A stretch of DNA of 64,000 bases from Chengkuizengella sp. SCS-71B (GCF_040100845.1 NZ_JAZHSH010000001.1:3146501-3210500); one strand, 5' to 3'; shown: positions 1 through 11,572, numbered from the stretch's first letter. Notes: generated by a model from the sequence alone, not told the origin. Program-made: numbers and translations.

Positions 1-156
1 CGGTTCAGCGGTGTATAATATTTCAAAACCGCCTTTTAAATCTAAACCAAGTTTAACATTATTTACTATACCCGGGCTCGTCCAAACCATGATCACAATC
101 GTGGCGATTACAATCAATAAGAATGCAATCAGTCTTTTTGTATGTACCACTACCAT
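1..156 (-). CDS. secDF: Protein translocase subunit SecD (SecDF), N-terminal fragment
   Basis: Only the first 52 codons are in the window; the rest lies to the left. The fragment has a short basic start (HTKR), one hydrophobic membrane segment and then GLDLKGGFEI, the hallmark just after TM1 of SecD. In Bacillales SecD and SecF are usually fused, so the whole gene is probably secDF, but the SecF part cannot be seen. SecDF uses the proton gradient to help late stages of Sec export and partners YajC, encoded at 4640-4936. The ATG at 156 has GGGAG only two bases upstream; a GTG two codons later (150) is better spaced, so the exact start is uncertain. Confidence 0.9.
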   Translation of the reverse strand, partial: MVVVHTKRLIAFLLIVIATIVIMVWTSPGIVNNVKLGLDLKGGFEILYTAEP

Positions 157-229
157 TTCTCCCTTCAAAACTCAGTAGTCCTATTATACCTACCCCAAAT
201 TATCGAGTCAATTCTGGTGGAGTTAACTA

Positions 230-529
230 TCATACTTCTTTATATGCATTTATGGTTAACCAGTTCATAAAATTGGTTACCTTCAATGTTAAAATATCAT
301 TCACAATTTTATGTAAATTAGGAATTCCATCTTTATGGTATTTTTTGCTAATACATTGCCATATCTCATGACCTGTTACATGATTATACCCTAACATTCT
401 AAATTCTTCTGCTTTACTTAAACATAATTCTTCAATAGTTCGACTTAACTCTTGTTCATCTAACTCGTATTCCCTTTTTGTATCACATGAATCCTCTTCA
501 ACTACATTATCCCATAATTCCCCATCCAT
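230..529 (-). CDS. comN: ComN-like post-transcriptional regulator
   Basis: A 99-residue protein whose C-terminal ~75 residues (SKAEEFRMLGYNHVTGHEIW, then VNDILTLKVTNFMNWLT) match the ComN/YrzD family of small post-transcriptional regulators. In Bacillus subtilis ComN affects comE mRNA and lies between secDF and spoVB, exactly as here. The open frame extends upstream to 679, but the ATG at 529 follows a strong GGAGG nine bases away and gives the usual family length of about 98 residues, so I start it there. The N-terminus before the conserved part is acidic. Confidence 0.82.
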   Translation of the reverse strand: MDGELWDNVVEEDSCDTKREYELDEQELSRTIEELCLSKAEEFRMLGYNHVTGHEIWQCISKKYHKDGIPNLHKIVNDILTLKVTNFMNWLTINAYKEV

Positions 530-714
530 TTGCTTCACCCTCCCCAGTTGTAAACTTAAATTATTATTTCGATAAACCCCACCTGAATCCTCCCAAACAA
601 AACTTTTTAATCTTAAAATCATATTCTCTGCATGAGTTAGGACATGTTGTGCATATCCATTATATATAACTTTGTCCAAATTTACATTAATGAATAAGGA
701 AGAAGGTATCCAGT

Positions 715-2289
715 GTGACTAAGCAATCATTTATTAAAGGGACAATGATCCTGCTTGCTGCAGGGATGATAAATCGCATATTAGGATTTGTTCCAAGAAT
801 AATGCTACCTAGAATTATTGGGGCTGAAGGAATTGGTTTATATCAAATGGGATATCCTTTTCTCATTGTAATCATCACGATTGTAACAGGCGGTATTCCT
901 TTAGCCATTGCTAAACTCGTGGCAGAATCTGAATCTAAAGGAGAAAGAGATCGTTCAAAAAGCATTTTGTTCGTCTCACTTTGTTTAACAACAACCTTAA
1001 GTACATTATTTACAATATTCTGTTTCATTGCGGCACCTTGGATTACAAATCACCTTCTCACGGATGAACGGGTATTTTACACTTTTTTATCGATGAGTCC
1101 AATTATACTATTTGTTAGCATCTCTGCAGTATTTCGCGGATATTTTCAAGGGTTACATAATATGATTCCAACTGCAGTCTCATCTATAACAGAAACGATT
1201 GTTCGTTCTGTTACAATGTTATTATTTTCTTATATTGTTTTACCCTATGGTGTCGAATATGCAGCGGCAGCAGCTATGATTGGAGTTGTACTCGGTGAAA
1301 TAGCAGGAATGTGTATTTTACTTGGCAAATATAAAAATAATCATAATCGGAGGAGCCAAGTTTTCGAATATAATAAAACGAAATTTAGTAAAGATCAAAA
1401 AGATCACCTTGCTAATTTAAAAGAAATGATGCGTATATCCGTACCTGTTACCGCCAGTAAACTTGTAGGTTCTGGTTCATATTTTTTAGAATCTATAATG
1501 ATCGTCCAAAGTTTAGCTATCGCAGGTATCGCGACAAAAGTTGCAACTGCACAATATGGCATGCTGCAAGGGATGGTCATTCCAATCCTGTTACTTCCAA
1601 GTGCGTTAACCTATTCACTTTCAGTGTCTCTTGTTCCTTCACTTTCTGAAGCAGCTGCAAATGGTGACATGAAAACAATACATAAAAGATTACATCAATC
1701 GTTAAGGCTTGCACTAGTTACAGGCGCTCCTTTTATCATTATTATGTATTTTTTAGCTGATCCGTTATGCTCTTTTTTATACGGTGAAAATAATGAGGTT
1801 GGTGCCATGCTTAAAATGATGGCTCCTGCAGCAATATTCATTTATTTTCAAGCACCGTTGCAAGCCACATTACAGGCATTAAACAAGGCTGGAACTGCAC
1901 TATTAAACACCTTTATTGGAGCATCAATAAAATTAACACTTATATATATCTTGGCTGCTAAATTAGAAATGGGAATTTTAGGAGCACTTATTGCTATTAG
2001 TATAAATATCATGTTAGTTACCTTGCTTCATTTGAGAAGTGTAATGAATTATTTAAAATTTTATATGAAATTTTTAGATTTTATAAAAGTAGGAATTGGT
2101 GGTTTCGCGATGAGTGTAATTATTTTATTTATGATGCAGCAATCGTGGATTCAATCAAATTTAGTCCAATTTTTATTCACCTGTACATTGAGCATTTCAA
2201 CTTATTTGTTAGTCATCGTTTGGTTAAAACTTATAGATCGTTACGATTTAGTGAGAATCCCTTGGATTGGCAAATATTTTTCTAAATAA
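715..2289 (+). CDS. spoVB: Stage V sporulation protein B, MOP-family flippase
   Basis: A 524-residue polytopic membrane protein of the MOP superfamily (MATE/MviN relatives), with about 14 hydrophobic segments. The start (FIKGTMILLAAGMINRILGF) and the following PRIIGAEGIGLYQM are typical of SpoVB/polysaccharide-biosynthesis flippases. SpoVB is needed for spore cortex synthesis and is thought to flip a lipid-linked wall precursor. Start codon is GTG at 715 with AAGG seven bases upstream. It is divergent from comN and convergent with the DUF421 gene, with only 6 bases between the two stop codons. Synteny with B. subtilis (comN-spoVB-yrbG) supports SpoVB over a paralogue. Confidence 0.92.
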   Translation: MTKQSFIKGTMILLAAGMINRILGFVPRIMLPRIIGAEGIGLYQMGYPFLIVIITIVTGGIPLAIAKLVAESESKGERDRSKSILFVSLCLTTTLSTLFTIFCFIAAPWITNHLLTDERVFYTFLSMSPIILFVSISAVFRGYFQGLHNMIPTAVSSITETIVRSVTMLLFSYIVLPYGVEYAAAAAMIGVVLGEIAGMCILLGKYKNNHNRRSQVFEYNKTKFSKDQKDHLANLKEMMRISVPVTASKLVGSGSYFLESIMIVQSLAIAGIATKVATAQYGMLQGMVIPILLLPSALTYSLSVSLVPSLSEAAANGDMKTIHKRLHQSLRLALVTGAPFIIIMYFLADPLCSFLYGENNEVGAMLKMMAPAAIFIYFQAPLQATLQALNKAGTALLNTFIGASIKLTLIYILAAKLEMGILGALIAISINIMLVTLLHLRSVMNYLKFYMKFLDFIKVGIGGFAMSVIILFMMQQSWIQSNLVQFLFTCTLSISTYLLVIVWLKLIDRYDLVRIPWIGKYFSK

Positions 2290-2295
2290 CTACGA

Positions 2296-2976
2296 CTATT
2301 TATTTTTTTCCTTTCGGTCAATATACAATTCATTACGATGGTTAATACTGCAAAAAAAGACATCTTTGAAATCAAAAACTCCTTGCTCCTGTAGTTTATT
2401 TTTAAGCCAGAACCTTGTTTTATCTATTTTCTCAAGATGATCATCCTTTACCTTTCCATCCATTATTAAAGGCAAGGGCAATCCTTCATATCTAAAATTA
2501 GCTGTATGATTTGGGGTGGAATCAAGGTTATCTTTCTTGATGATACTTAAATTTCCATTGGTCTCTAATATTGCAAACTCAACATCACGCATATCCGTTA
2601 TGTTTTTGTGACGCAATTGTAACAATAAATCATCTAGATTATATCTTTGTTTTTTCATCTCTTTACGATTCAATTTTCCATTTTTAATAATGATACTTGG
2701 AACTCCATCCAACCATTGCCTTAATTTTTCATTTTTCAAACTAATAAAAGCTGTCATAATTTGAATCATCAATAAAATAATCATAGGTAAGACGCCTTCT
2801 AACATAGGTCTGTTAGTATCTTCGATGACAATAACAGCTATTTCAGCAATCATGATGGAAACAACTAAGTCAATGACAGATAATTTCCCAATTTCCCTCT
2901 TTCCCATGATTCTCATGACGATGACAACAACTATATAAATTAAGATCGTTCTTATTGTAATCCCCCAAATATCCAC
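2296..2976 (-). CDS. DUF421 membrane protein (YrbG/YetF family)
   Basis: A 226-residue DUF421 protein: three N-terminal membrane helices (about residues 5-85) with RIMGKREIGKLSVIDLVVSI, then a cytosolic part with GVPSIIIKNGKL and RHKNITDMRDVEFAILETNG, the two DUF421 signatures. Function is unproven; YetF-type relatives are linked to spore germination and envelope lipids. The frame extends to 3060, but GTG at 2976 follows AAAGGGGG eight bases away and begins directly at VDIWGITIRT, as in relatives. It faces spoVB tail to tail. About 250 bases between this start and the next gene show nothing I can name. Confidence 0.88.
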   Translation of the reverse strand: MDIWGITIRTILIYIVVVIVMRIMGKREIGKLSVIDLVVSIMIAEIAVIVIEDTNRPMLEGVLPMIILLMIQIMTAFISLKNEKLRQWLDGVPSIIIKNGKLNRKEMKKQRYNLDDLLLQLRHKNITDMRDVEFAILETNGNLSIIKKDNLDSTPNHTANFRYEGLPLPLIMDGKVKDDHLEKIDKTRFWLKNKLQEQGVFDFKDVFFCSINHRNELYIDRKEKNK

Positions 2977-3230
2977 TGAACCTGCCCCCTTTAAAACTAA
3001 CCCATAAAAGTGAAGTGAATCACGGACCTTATGTTCAGGATTTAAACAAGGTTCATTCAATTCAATGGTATTGTAGCCGCTTCATAACTTTGTCATACAG
3101 ACAGCCCTTCTTTAAATGTTGGCAGTTATTCCAAAACATTCCCTTAAATATTTTCAGTTGATATCAGTACTAATTTTATGTGCTTGACCATAAAATGTGT
3201 TAAGTGTTTCGATTCTGGAGGTGAAATATT

Positions 3231-3614
3231 TTGAATAAAGCAACGCAAATGAGATCATTTTCCCCAATGCTTTCTGGTATTTTTTATGCATTTGTGGCAC
3301 TGGCAATTTTAACATTGATCACATCCATTATTCTTAAATTCAGCAGCATGAAGGAAAGTTCACTAGATACATATGTATATTTCATTCATGGTCTATCCCT
3401 GTTAATAGGTGGTTTTATTTCTGGTAGAGGAAAAGGAACTCGTGGTTGGTATTACGGTGGTTTATTAGGAATTATGTATAGTATATTAATTTTAATGATC
3501 AGCTTTTTAGGATTTGATTCTTTAATACTAACTACAAAATCTATGATGTTCATAGCATTATCTTTCCTATTAGGAGCAGTTGGTGGGATTTTTGGAGTTA
3601 ATTTCAAAAAATAA
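3231..3614 (+). CDS. yrzE: TIGR04086 family membrane protein (YrzE-like)
   Basis: A 127-residue protein with four hydrophobic segments and a GGFISGRGKGTRGWYYGGLL loop between TM2 and TM3, typical of the TIGR04086/YrzE family. The function of the family is unknown. It starts with TTG at 3231 behind a near-perfect GGAGGTGA. In B. subtilis yrzE lies between yrbG (DUF421) and yajC, matching this position. The protein is short and glycine-rich between helices; no catalytic motif is visible. Confidence 0.82.
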   Translation: MNKATQMRSFSPMLSGIFYAFVALAILTLITSIILKFSSMKESSLDTYVYFIHGLSLLIGGFISGRGKGTRGWYYGGLLGIMYSILILMISFLGFDSLILTTKSMMFIALSFLLGAVGGIFGVNFKK

Positions 3615-3693
3615 ACTTTCACTTCCTCCTTATTTATGATAAAATTAACAGTCGCTTATGTTTTTATAATATACATATAAGGAGGAGGAAATA

Positions 3694-4536
3694 TTGACTA
3701 TTGAATCAATGACTGAAGTTTATGTATATATCTTTTTAACTATTATTGTATTATTCGTATATCTGTATCCTAAAAATCCCTTAACTCCTGCTTTCAAATC
3801 ATTTAAACAATTTTTCACTTCTTGGAAAATGATATTACATTTTGCCGCTATAGCTTTCATATTGTTTTTAAATAAAATAGAATTAACCATAGAAGAAAAT
3901 ATGAGTTTAGATTATGACCTGACCCCACTGTTTTATGGATGGGAAGGAAATATAGTATATACGATTCAAAACTTCTTTCACAATGATTTACTTACTACCG
4001 TTGTTGTATATTTTTATGTTGTGGTGTTTACTTCATTAATCATCGCTTCTTTTTTAGTTTATTTAAATGAAAAAGATAATAAACTGTTTTATACTTTTTG
4101 TTATGCTATCATGCTTAACTACGGATTAGCGATTCCATTTTATTTATTTTTTCCTATTAATGAAGTTTGGGCACATGAACCTGCAGGTGTACAATTTTTA
4201 ATGCTGGACGTTTTTCCAACATTTGAAACTGAATATAGGGCTCTTTCTGGATTAAATAATTGTTTCCCTAGTTTACATACCTCCATATCTGTAACTCTTT
4301 GTTTAATTGCGTTAAAATCAAACAATATTAGATGGAAGAGTATTGTTCTTATCAGCGCAGGTATTATTATATTCTCTATATTTTATTTAGGTATTCACTG
4401 GATAGCGGATATGATTGGTGGCGTATTACTTGCACTTTTTGCATCTTATATCGCACAGCGTATCGCTGATGGAAGATTTAGTTTAAGAAAAAGTAAAACT
4501 GAGCAGTTTACTCAAGATAAAACCGTTGAGCAGTAA
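3694..4536 (+). CDS. PAP2-superfamily membrane phosphatase
   Basis: A 280-residue polytopic protein with PAP2 phosphatase motifs near its C-terminus: NNCFPSLHTS (PSxH motif, near residue 190) and FYLGIHWIADMIGG (GxHxxxD motif, near residue 230). The first, lysine/arginine-rich PAP2 motif is not clear. Members dephosphorylate lipid phosphates such as phosphatidic acid or undecaprenyl pyrophosphate; the inositol-phosphorylceramide-synthase-like branch of the family has a similar layout. The substrate cannot be read from the sequence. TTG start at 3694 with AAGGAGGAGG upstream. The gene interrupts the usual yrzE-yajC adjacency, so it looks like an insertion into the conserved block. Confidence 0.8.
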   Translation: MTIESMTEVYVYIFLTIIVLFVYLYPKNPLTPAFKSFKQFFTSWKMILHFAAIAFILFLNKIELTIEENMSLDYDLTPLFYGWEGNIVYTIQNFFHNDLLTTVVVYFYVVVFTSLIIASFLVYLNEKDNKLFYTFCYAIMLNYGLAIPFYLFFPINEVWAHEPAGVQFLMLDVFPTFETEYRALSGLNNCFPSLHTSISVTLCLIALKSNNIRWKSIVLISAGIIIFSIFYLGIHWIADMIGGVLLALFASYIAQRIADGRFSLRKSKTEQFTQDKTVEQ

Positions 4537-4583
4537 GCCTACTCCACCTGATTTAAAGATACCACCTATAGAGGTGGACGTAT

Positions 4584-4630
4584 AAAAAAAGCAAGGTCTC
4601 GGAAATATATCCGAATCCTTGCTTTTTAAT
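4584..4630. terminator. Bidirectional terminator between the PAP2 gene and yajC
   Basis: The hairpin arms GCAAGG and CCTTGC, with an inner TCGG/CCGA stem around an 8-base loop (4591-4622), are flanked by an A-run on the left and a T-run on the right. It can therefore stop transcription from both convergent genes. A smaller perfect hairpin (CCACCT-ATAG-AGGTGG, 4562-4577) lies just before it and may assist. Confidence 0.8.
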
Positions 4631-4639
4631 TTTTATCAT

Positions 4640-4936
4640 TTAATCCGTTTTCACACCATTTACTGCTGAACGGTCAAATGTCATTTTTGTAGCATCATTG
4701 ATTTGAAGAACTACCATATCATCAGTAATTTCAAAGATTGTACCGTGAATTCCACCAATTGTTATGACCTTATCGCCTTTTTTCAAATCTCCTAACATTA
4801 AGTTACGAGCTTTTTGCTTTTTTTGCTGTGGTCTAATTAACAAGAAATAAAACACTGCAAACATTAATACCAATGGTAATACAAAAGTAGTTAACATACT
4901 TGGTTCTCCTGTTGTTCCAGCTTCCGCTAATAACAT
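4640..4936 (-). CDS. yajC: Preprotein translocase subunit YajC
   Basis: A 98-residue single-pass membrane protein. After a short periplasm-facing N-terminus comes one hydrophobic helix (residues ~15-35) followed by FLLIRPQQKKQKARNLML and GDKVITIGGIHGTI, the YajC signature. YajC associates with SecDF-SecYEG. It is the last gene of a SpoIID-like/queA/tgt/yajC transcription unit; the AAGGGAGGG ribosome site lies just after the tgt stop codon, 14 bases before this start. Confidence 0.95.
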   Translation of the reverse strand: MLLAEAGTTGEPSMLTTFVLPLVLMFAVFYFLLIRPQQKKQKARNLMLGDLKKGDKVITIGGIHGTIFEITDDMVVLQINDATKMTFDRSAVNGVKTD

Positions 4937-4950
4937 ATATTACCCTCCCT

Positions 4951-6090
<1,140 letters not shown>

Positions 6091-6109
6091 CTATAGTCCT
6101 CTCTTGCTA

Positions 6110-7150
6110 TTAATATATAAACATGGCATCTCCAAAACTAAAAAAACGGTATTCTTTTTGGATAGCTTCTTGATATGCTTGCAACACTTGTTCTCTACCT
6201 GCAAATGCACTGATCAACATCAGTAATGTAGATTTAGGCAAATGAAAGTTAGTCAACAAAGCATTAACTAACTTCAACTCATAACCAGGGTAAATAAAAA
6301 TATCAGTCCAGCCGTTACACGCTTTAAACTCTCCAATTTTTTGATGAATGGCTGCAGTTTCTAACGTTCTAACCACGGTAGTTCCGACAGCTATAATCCT
6401 TCCTCCACTATTAACAGACTCATTTAAAGTTTTGGCACATTCATCATTTATTTCATAATACTCAGAATGCATTTTATGATCATCGATATCCTCTACAGAA
6501 ACGGGTCTGAAGGTTCCAAGACCGACATGTAATGTAACATAAGTAATGGTTACACCTTTATCTCTAATTTTGTTTAAATAAGACTCTGTAAAATGTAACC
6601 CTGCTGTTGGGGCAGCTGCAGAACCTTCTTCTTTGGCAAACACTGTCTGATAACGATCCTTATCTTCTAATTGTTCCTTTATGTATGGCGGCAGGGGCAT
6701 ATGGCCTAATTGATCTAAAAGTTCTGGAAATATGCCTTCATAAGTAAATTTTAAAACTCTCTGACCCATTTCGCTCTCTGCTTCTACTTCAGCAGTTAAA
6801 AGAGGATTTCTCAATGTGCCAAATTCAATAATTGATCCCTTTTTTAATCTTTTTGCAGGTTTAACTAGTGCTTCCCAACGATCATTTGCTAAATTTTTCA
6901 ACAATAAAACTTCTGCTTTTGCACCTGTGTGTTTTTTAATTCCAAAGAGCCTAGCAGGAATCACCTTCGTATTGTTCAGCACAAGTGTATCATTAGGGCG
7001 TAAAAAATCAATTAAATCTTCAAACTGTTTGTGTTCTACATTCCCTGATGTTTTATCTAATGCTAATAAACGAGATTCAGTACGATTCTCTAGTGGTGTT
7101 TGAGCAATTAAATGTTCTGGTAAATCAAAATTATATAAATTTACATTCAT
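6110..7150 (-). CDS. queA: S-adenosylmethionine:tRNA ribosyltransferase-isomerase
   Basis: A 346-residue QueA, which moves ribosyl from SAM onto preQ1-tRNA to form epoxyqueuosine. Family motifs are [14 protein letters not shown] at the N-terminus, [21 protein letters not shown] and THVGLGTF-like [13 protein letters not shown]. Full length. It sits 5 bases after the SpoIID-like gene and 25 bases before tgt; its own ribosome site is weak, so translation may be coupled to the gene upstream. Confidence 0.97.
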   Translation of the reverse strand: MNVNLYNFDLPEHLIAQTPLENRTESRLLALDKTSGNVEHKQFEDLIDFLRPNDTLVLNNTKVIPARLFGIKKHTGAKAEVLLLKNLANDRWEALVKPAKRLKKGSIIEFGTLRNPLLTAEVEAESEMGQRVLKFTYEGIFPELLDQLGHMPLPPYIKEQLEDKDRYQTVFAKEEGSAAAPTAGLHFTESYLNKIRDKGVTITYVTLHVGLGTFRPVSVEDIDDHKMHSEYYEINDECAKTLNESVNSGGRIIAVGTTVVRTLETAAIHQKIGEFKACNGWTDIFIYPGYELKLVNALLTNFHLPKSTLLMLISAFAGREQVLQAYQEAIQKEYRFFSFGDAMFIY

Positions 7151-7155
7151 GTTTA

Positions 7156-9237
7156 TTAATCAACCTTTTCGATGTTAACATCCTTATAGTAGTATTTCAG
7201 AATTTCTTTGTAATCATACCCTACAAATTCAGCTAGCTGTCTAGCACCCCATTGGGACATGCCTAAACCATGACCGTATCCGTAACCAATTATACGAAAC
7301 TGTGGTTCTTCTGTAAGCACACGAATATGATTTTCCCCGTTTAATACAATAAATTCTGAATGAGCTTTTTCAGAAGTTGATCCCGAATCTATCACATGTA
7401 ATCTTTCATCAGAATCAGGAAACTCTAATGTATTGCCATCCGCACCTAATACAGTATAATTGTTCGTTTGATCAATTTCAAATCTAGTGCTTCTTATACT
7501 ATTTAAGGCTGTGCGATAACGATCTGGATAACTTACTTCTATTACTGTTCCATTTGCTTCTATTTCAAGAACTCTCCCTGAAGGTCCTCGATCTGTAATT
7601 TCCAATGATTCTAACTCTCCAGTGATAACATTGTTGGAAGTTTTGTTTATACTTTCAAGTAATTCATCGGCAGAATAAGGTTTGGTTATCCATCTATATG
7701 AATTAGACTCTATTACTTGATCAAGTAAAATTAATTGATCCCCAGCTCTCACTTTTGCAATAGGAGCATTGATTTCATTATTTACAAACGGGGCCTGTCT
7801 AACATTAATTTGATTATCCGTGACTTTAACAATTGGAAAACCACCCGCATTCTTTTTGCTCGTATTAGATGTAAAGTCCGTTCGAATGTACCCAATCGTC
7901 CCATTGGCTAAGATAACATGATCCCACAATAGAAGCCCTTCTTCTGCAATATCATCTGGACTTGGTACACTCTGGACATAATCAATTGGGGAATCCCATA
8001 TTTCTGAAGGAGCTGCTGTTAAACCACCTGCATTGGAATAATAAAAGGGCATAATCAAATCTCCATTAGACCCTTTTAAAACCATTCCTTCTGTATCCTT
8101 AACCGCATTTGTTACATGAGCATTTTCTACAGTAGATCCTTTATAAGCTTGATCAAATGTAGTATCTGAAATATGAGCAATTTGATATTTCATTCCTAGC
8201 TGTAACGCATAAGTGCGCGCTGCAATAGCCTGTGCTTTTAAAGCTTCAGATGGCCATTCTGAGCCCATTTCCGTACTCACAACACTATATAAATATTGTT
8301 CAAAAGGAAGTTCATTAATAACAGCTAAACGATCCTTATACTGTGTAATCTCTATATTCCCTCTATAAGATCGATTGTATTTTTCTTCTATTTTTATATC
8401 TGATGAGTCTGATGAAATCCAGAGTTTTTGTCCATTTACATTAAGGAAATAATGTGGAATTGTTGAACTTTTGTCATTTGAAGATAATCCGTTTCTAACG
8501 ACTAAATATGGGAAATCAGCTTCTACCGACTTTAATTCTAATCCAGGGAACGAGCTTGTGATCTTATTCCTTATATCGTTTAAATCACTTTGATTTGCTA
8601 CTCCTCCTACCCATACTGAATACATTAAATCGCCTTTATTATTTTCCTGATATACCAAATAGCTGTCTATTCCTACTCCAGATAAATCAGAAATAAGGTT
8701 TTCAGCATCTTTTTTACTATCGTATGAAGCTGCACTCAAATAGTTTGGACCAGTGATCACAATATCAGACTGATTTAAAGATTTTTCTAAGGAAGATTTG
8801 ATATTTTTAGCTTCACTTATACTAGCATAGGTACCCGCATACACTTGGTACATTGGTTTTCCATCTCTATTCGACTTAAAAATAAACGCACTGCTACCTT
8901 CTACTTTTTCACTTAATGAGGTCGCTTGATTAAAATCACTAGTTTCTATTATTTTAAGCATATACTGATCTAAACTAACTTTTGTTTTTTCAGAACCATC
9001 CTCTGAAACCCATTTTTTTATTCCAGAAGACTCCCTTATCCCAATCTCTAATCCACCATTTGCAACTAATGTTGCACTTGATTTAGTATGTAATGATTGA
9101 ATCATCAAAGCCACGCGGATATCTTCTAAACTTTTTGCTGCATACGTTTTTCCTGAAAATTGGAATAATATCATTGAAAAAAACATAACGAAAACAAGTC
9201 CTAACTTTATTCCCTTCCCTGTTCGAATAAGCGACAT
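7156..9237 (-). CDS. SpoIID/LytB-domain protein with SPOR repeats
   Basis: A 693-residue exported protein. Residues ~1-33 form a signal peptide (hydrophobic stretch, cut near TYAA). Residues ~85-250 contain two SPOR-like units ([18 protein letters not shown] and [10 protein letters not shown]), which bind denuded peptidoglycan. The SpoIID/LytB domain starts near 290 ([20 protein letters not shown], then AIAARTYAL), is interrupted by an SH3-like insert (~490-550) and ends with [20 protein letters not shown]. SpoIID is a lytic transglycosylase active in engulfment. This is about twice the size of true SpoIID and sits at the queA locus, so I call it a family member and not SpoIID itself. First gene of the queA-tgt-yajC unit. 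Confidence 0.85.
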   Translation of the reverse strand: MSLIRTGKGIKLGLVFVMFFSMILFQFSGKTYAAKSLEDIRVALMIQSLHTKSSATLVANGGLEIGIRESSGIKKWVSEDGSEKTKVSLDQYMLKIIETSDFNQATSLSEKVEGSSAFIFKSNRDGKPMYQVYAGTYASISEAKNIKSSLEKSLNQSDIVITGPNYLSAASYDSKKDAENLISDLSGVGIDSYLVYQENNKGDLMYSVWVGGVANQSDLNDIRNKITSSFPGLELKSVEADFPYLVVRNGLSSNDKSSTIPHYFLNVNGQKLWISSDSSDIKIEEKYNRSYRGNIEITQYKDRLAVINELPFEQYLYSVVSTEMGSEWPSEALKAQAIAARTYALQLGMKYQIAHISDTTFDQAYKGSTVENAHVTNAVKDTEGMVLKGSNGDLIMPFYYSNAGGLTAAPSEIWDSPIDYVQSVPSPDDIAEEGLLLWDHVILANGTIGYIRTDFTSNTSKKNAGGFPIVKVTDNQINVRQAPFVNNEINAPIAKVRAGDQLILLDQVIESNSYRWITKPYSADELLESINKTSNNVITGELESLEITDRGPSGRVLEIEANGTVIEVSYPDRYRTALNSIRSTRFEIDQTNNYTVLGADGNTLEFPDSDERLHVIDSGSTSEKAHSEFIVLNGENHIRVLTEEPQFRIIGYGYGHGLGMSQWGARQLAEFVGYDYKEILKYYYKDVNIEKVD

Positions 9238-9334
9238 AAAATATACGATCCCCCTGTAAATGTTAATATTTTAGTAAAGTTAACTATTCTATTAATATAG
9301 ACTCACCTTATTATTAAAAGTTTCATATGCAAAC

Positions 9335-9379
9335 CAAAAAAATAAGGAATAAGCTCCCAATTCCATGTGGGCCTTATTT
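9335..9379 (-). terminator. Terminator downstream of ruvB
   Basis: On the minus strand, AATAAGG (9341-9347) pairs with CCTTATT (9372-9378), with CCCA/TGGG helping inside the loop. The arm is followed by seven T residues (9336-9342 on the other strand). It closes the ruvC-ruvA-ruvB unit. Confidence 0.72.
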
Positions 9380-9411
9380 ACTTTTTATTTAGATCATTTT
9401 CGTTGAATTTT

Positions 9412-10422
9412 CTATTGTTCTCCTCCTGGTATAGCAATTCCCAAATGTTTGTATGCAAGTGGTGTGACTACTCTTCCACGAGGAGTTCGCTGTAAAAATC
9501 CGATTTGCAATAGATAAGGTTCATAAACGTCATCAATCGTTTGACCTTCTTCTCCTATAGTTGCAGCTATCGTTTCTAACCCAACCGGACCGCCAGCAAA
9601 ATTTTTAATAATCGTATTTAGAATTTTATGATCAATATGATCCAAACCTAAATCATCAACTTGAATGTTTTTAAGTGCTGTTTGTGCTATCTCTATAGTA
9701 ATGATTCCGTCTCCCTTAACTTGAGCAAAATCACGAACTCTTTTTAATAAACGATTGGCAATACGTGGTGTGCCTCTTGAACGTCTTGCAATCTCAGACG
9801 CCGCTTCTCCAATAATTTCAACTTCTAATATTTCAGAAGCTCTTGTAACAATATAACTCAATTCATCTATTGTATAAAACTCCAATCGACACATCACACC
9901 AAATCGATCTCGTAATGGAGAAGATAATAAACCAGCTCTTGTAGTGGCTCCAATTAATGTGAACGGGGGTAAATCTAAACGAACGGAACGAGCACTAGGA
10001 CCCTTTCCTATAATAATATCCAATGCAAAATCCTCCATAGCTGGATATAATACTTCCTCCACCTGTCTGTTTAGGCGATGAACTTCATCAATAAAGAGCA
10101 CATCCCCTTCTTGTAAATTTGTTAATATAGCTGCTAAATCTCCAGGTCTATCAATAGCTGGACCAGATGTTACACGGATATTAACTCCTAATTCATTGGC
10201 AATAATGTTGGAGAGTGTTGTTTTTCCTAAACCAGGAGGGCCGTACAGTAATACATGATCAAGTGCTTCTTTGCGTAATTTTGCTGCTTCAATATATATT
10301 TTCAAATTTTCCTTGATATTTTCTTGTCCAATATATTCAGCTAAAAATCGAGGTCTTAAACTTAATTCAGCTTCTTGATCCTCCATCATTAAATTAGCTG
10401 ATATGATGCGATCATCATCCAT
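9412..10422 (-). CDS. ruvB: Holliday junction branch-migration ATPase RuvB
   Basis: A 336-residue AAA+ motor that drives branch migration with RuvA. Visible are [13 protein letters not shown] (Walker A, near residue 60), LFIDEVHRL (Walker B), [18 protein letters not shown] (sensor/arginine finger region) and the C-terminal winged helix with [12 protein letters not shown]. Standard length. A strong AAGGAGGAG precedes the ATG. It starts 11 bases after ruvA. Confidence 0.98.
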   Translation of the reverse strand: MDDDRIISANLMMEDQEAELSLRPRFLAEYIGQENIKENLKIYIEAAKLRKEALDHVLLYGPPGLGKTTLSNIIANELGVNIRVTSGPAIDRPGDLAAILTNLQEGDVLFIDEVHRLNRQVEEVLYPAMEDFALDIIIGKGPSARSVRLDLPPFTLIGATTRAGLLSSPLRDRFGVMCRLEFYTIDELSYIVTRASEILEVEIIGEAASEIARRSRGTPRIANRLLKRVRDFAQVKGDGIITIEIAQTALKNIQVDDLGLDHIDHKILNTIIKNFAGGPVGLETIAATIGEEGQTIDDVYEPYLLQIGFLQRTPRGRVVTPLAYKHLGIAIPGGEQ

Positions 10423-10433
10423 GTTTCTCCTCC

Positions 10434-11054
10434 TTAACCCTCAAACAAGGATTGTAATGCCTTTTTCATAATCGTTTCCACTGTATCGTTTTGATCAACT
10501 TTAGTTCGTATTACTTCCCAAACTTGATCTACTTCTTTTTCTGAATAACCTAAACCAATTAAAGCTTCTTTTGCTTCCACCCATGGTGTAGGCATAGAAA
10601 CATCACTTTGATCTGACGAAACTACTGCAATATGGTCATGTGTTGAATCAGTAGACACAATATGATCTAATTTATCCTTCAAATCAAGAATAACTCTTTG
10701 AGCTGTTTTCTTACCTATACCAGGAAGTTTGGTTAGAAAAGTAATGTTTTCTTGCTGAATGGAACTAATAATATTTTGAGGAGTAGCTCCAGAAAGAATA
10801 CCTACTGCAACACGTGGTCCTATTCCAGAAACATCAATCAATCTTCTAAATAAGGTTTGTTCCTCTCTTGTTTTAAATCCATACAATAAAATAGCATCTT
10901 CTCTAACATGCTGATGTATAAATATTTGAACCTCTTTATCAACATGAAAAACATATGGATTTGAGCAAAAGACTCTATATCCAACACCATTTACATCCAA
11001 CACGATGTAATCCGTTTGCATGTGTGCAACAGTTCCTCTTAAAAAATCTAACAT
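10434..11054 (-). CDS. ruvA: Holliday junction DNA helicase subunit RuvA
   Basis: A 206-residue RuvA: OB-fold N-domain ([11 protein letters not shown]...[10 protein letters not shown]), two helix-hairpin-helix units ([18 protein letters not shown] and [19 protein letters not shown]) and a small C-terminal RuvB-contact domain ([16 protein letters not shown]). It binds four-way junctions and loads RuvB. It follows ruvC by 5 bases and precedes ruvB, as in many bacteria. Confidence 0.97.
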   Translation of the reverse strand: MLDFLRGTVAHMQTDYIVLDVNGVGYRVFCSNPYVFHVDKEVQIFIHQHVREDAILLYGFKTREEQTLFRRLIDVSGIGPRVAVGILSGATPQNIISSIQQENITFLTKLPGIGKKTAQRVILDLKDKLDHIVSTDSTHDHIAVVSSDQSDVSMPTPWVEAKEALIGLGYSEKEVDQVWEVIRTKVDQNDTVETIMKKALQSLFEG

Positions 11055-11059
11055 TATAA

Positions 11060-11572
11060 TTACATTCCTCTTCTTGTTATATTATTTTGTAATTTGTTTT
11101 GCAAAGTGGATGAATGAGCGTGACATATAGCAATAGCTAATGCATCAGCAACATCATCTGGTTTTGGTATTTCTGACAAGCTCAAAAACATTTTCACCAT
11201 ATCTTGTACTTGCTTTTTTTCTGCCTTTCCATAACCAACAATGGCTTGCTTGATCTGCAATGGAGTATACTCTCCAATTTCCAGCCCCTTTTGTTTACAT
11301 GCTAACATTAAAACTCCACGAGCTTGACCTACTGCAATCGCAGTAGTTACATTACGATTAAAATATAATTGCTCAATTGCAGCTGCATCTGGTTTATATT
11401 TATCAATTAATTGAATCATTGAATCATAGATGTCCATTAAGCGAATGGATGGATCGGTGTGGGCTTTTGTTTGAATACATCCATATTGAACTGGCACTAG
11501 CTTGCTGCCAACTTTATCCACAAAACCAAATCCTACGATGGCATAACCCGGATCAATTCCTAAAATTCGCAA
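11060..11572 (-). CDS. ruvC: Crossover junction endodeoxyribonuclease RuvC
   Basis: A 170-residue RNase-H-fold resolvase. Acidic active-site residues lie in ILGIDPGYAIVGFG (Asp near 7), AAAIEQLYF (Glu) and PDDVADALAIAICHAH (two Asp). The open frame extends to 11635, but TTG at 11572 follows GGGGAG by six bases and begins at LRILGIDPG, the usual RuvC N-terminus and length. Some Bacillales, B. subtilis among them, lack ruvC and use RecU; Paenibacillaceae keep ruvCAB, which fits the family inference. Confidence 0.95.
   Translation of the reverse strand: MRILGIDPGYAIVGFGFVDKVGSKLVPVQYGCIQTKAHTDPSIRLMDIYDSMIQLIDKYKPDAAAIEQLYFNRNVTTAIAVGQARGVLMLACKQKGLEIGEYTPLQIKQAIVGYGKAEKKQVQDMVKMFLSLSEIPKPDDVADALAIAICHAHSSTLQNKLQNNITRRGM

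Noticed and set aside
530-679. N-terminal extension of the comN frame to 679.
   Set aside because: The ribosome site and family length support the internal ATG at 529; the extension shows no conserved sequence.
7156-9237. Orthology to sporulation protein SpoIID.
   Set aside because: Twice the length, with SPOR and SH3-like parts, and located at queA instead of the usual spoIID locus.
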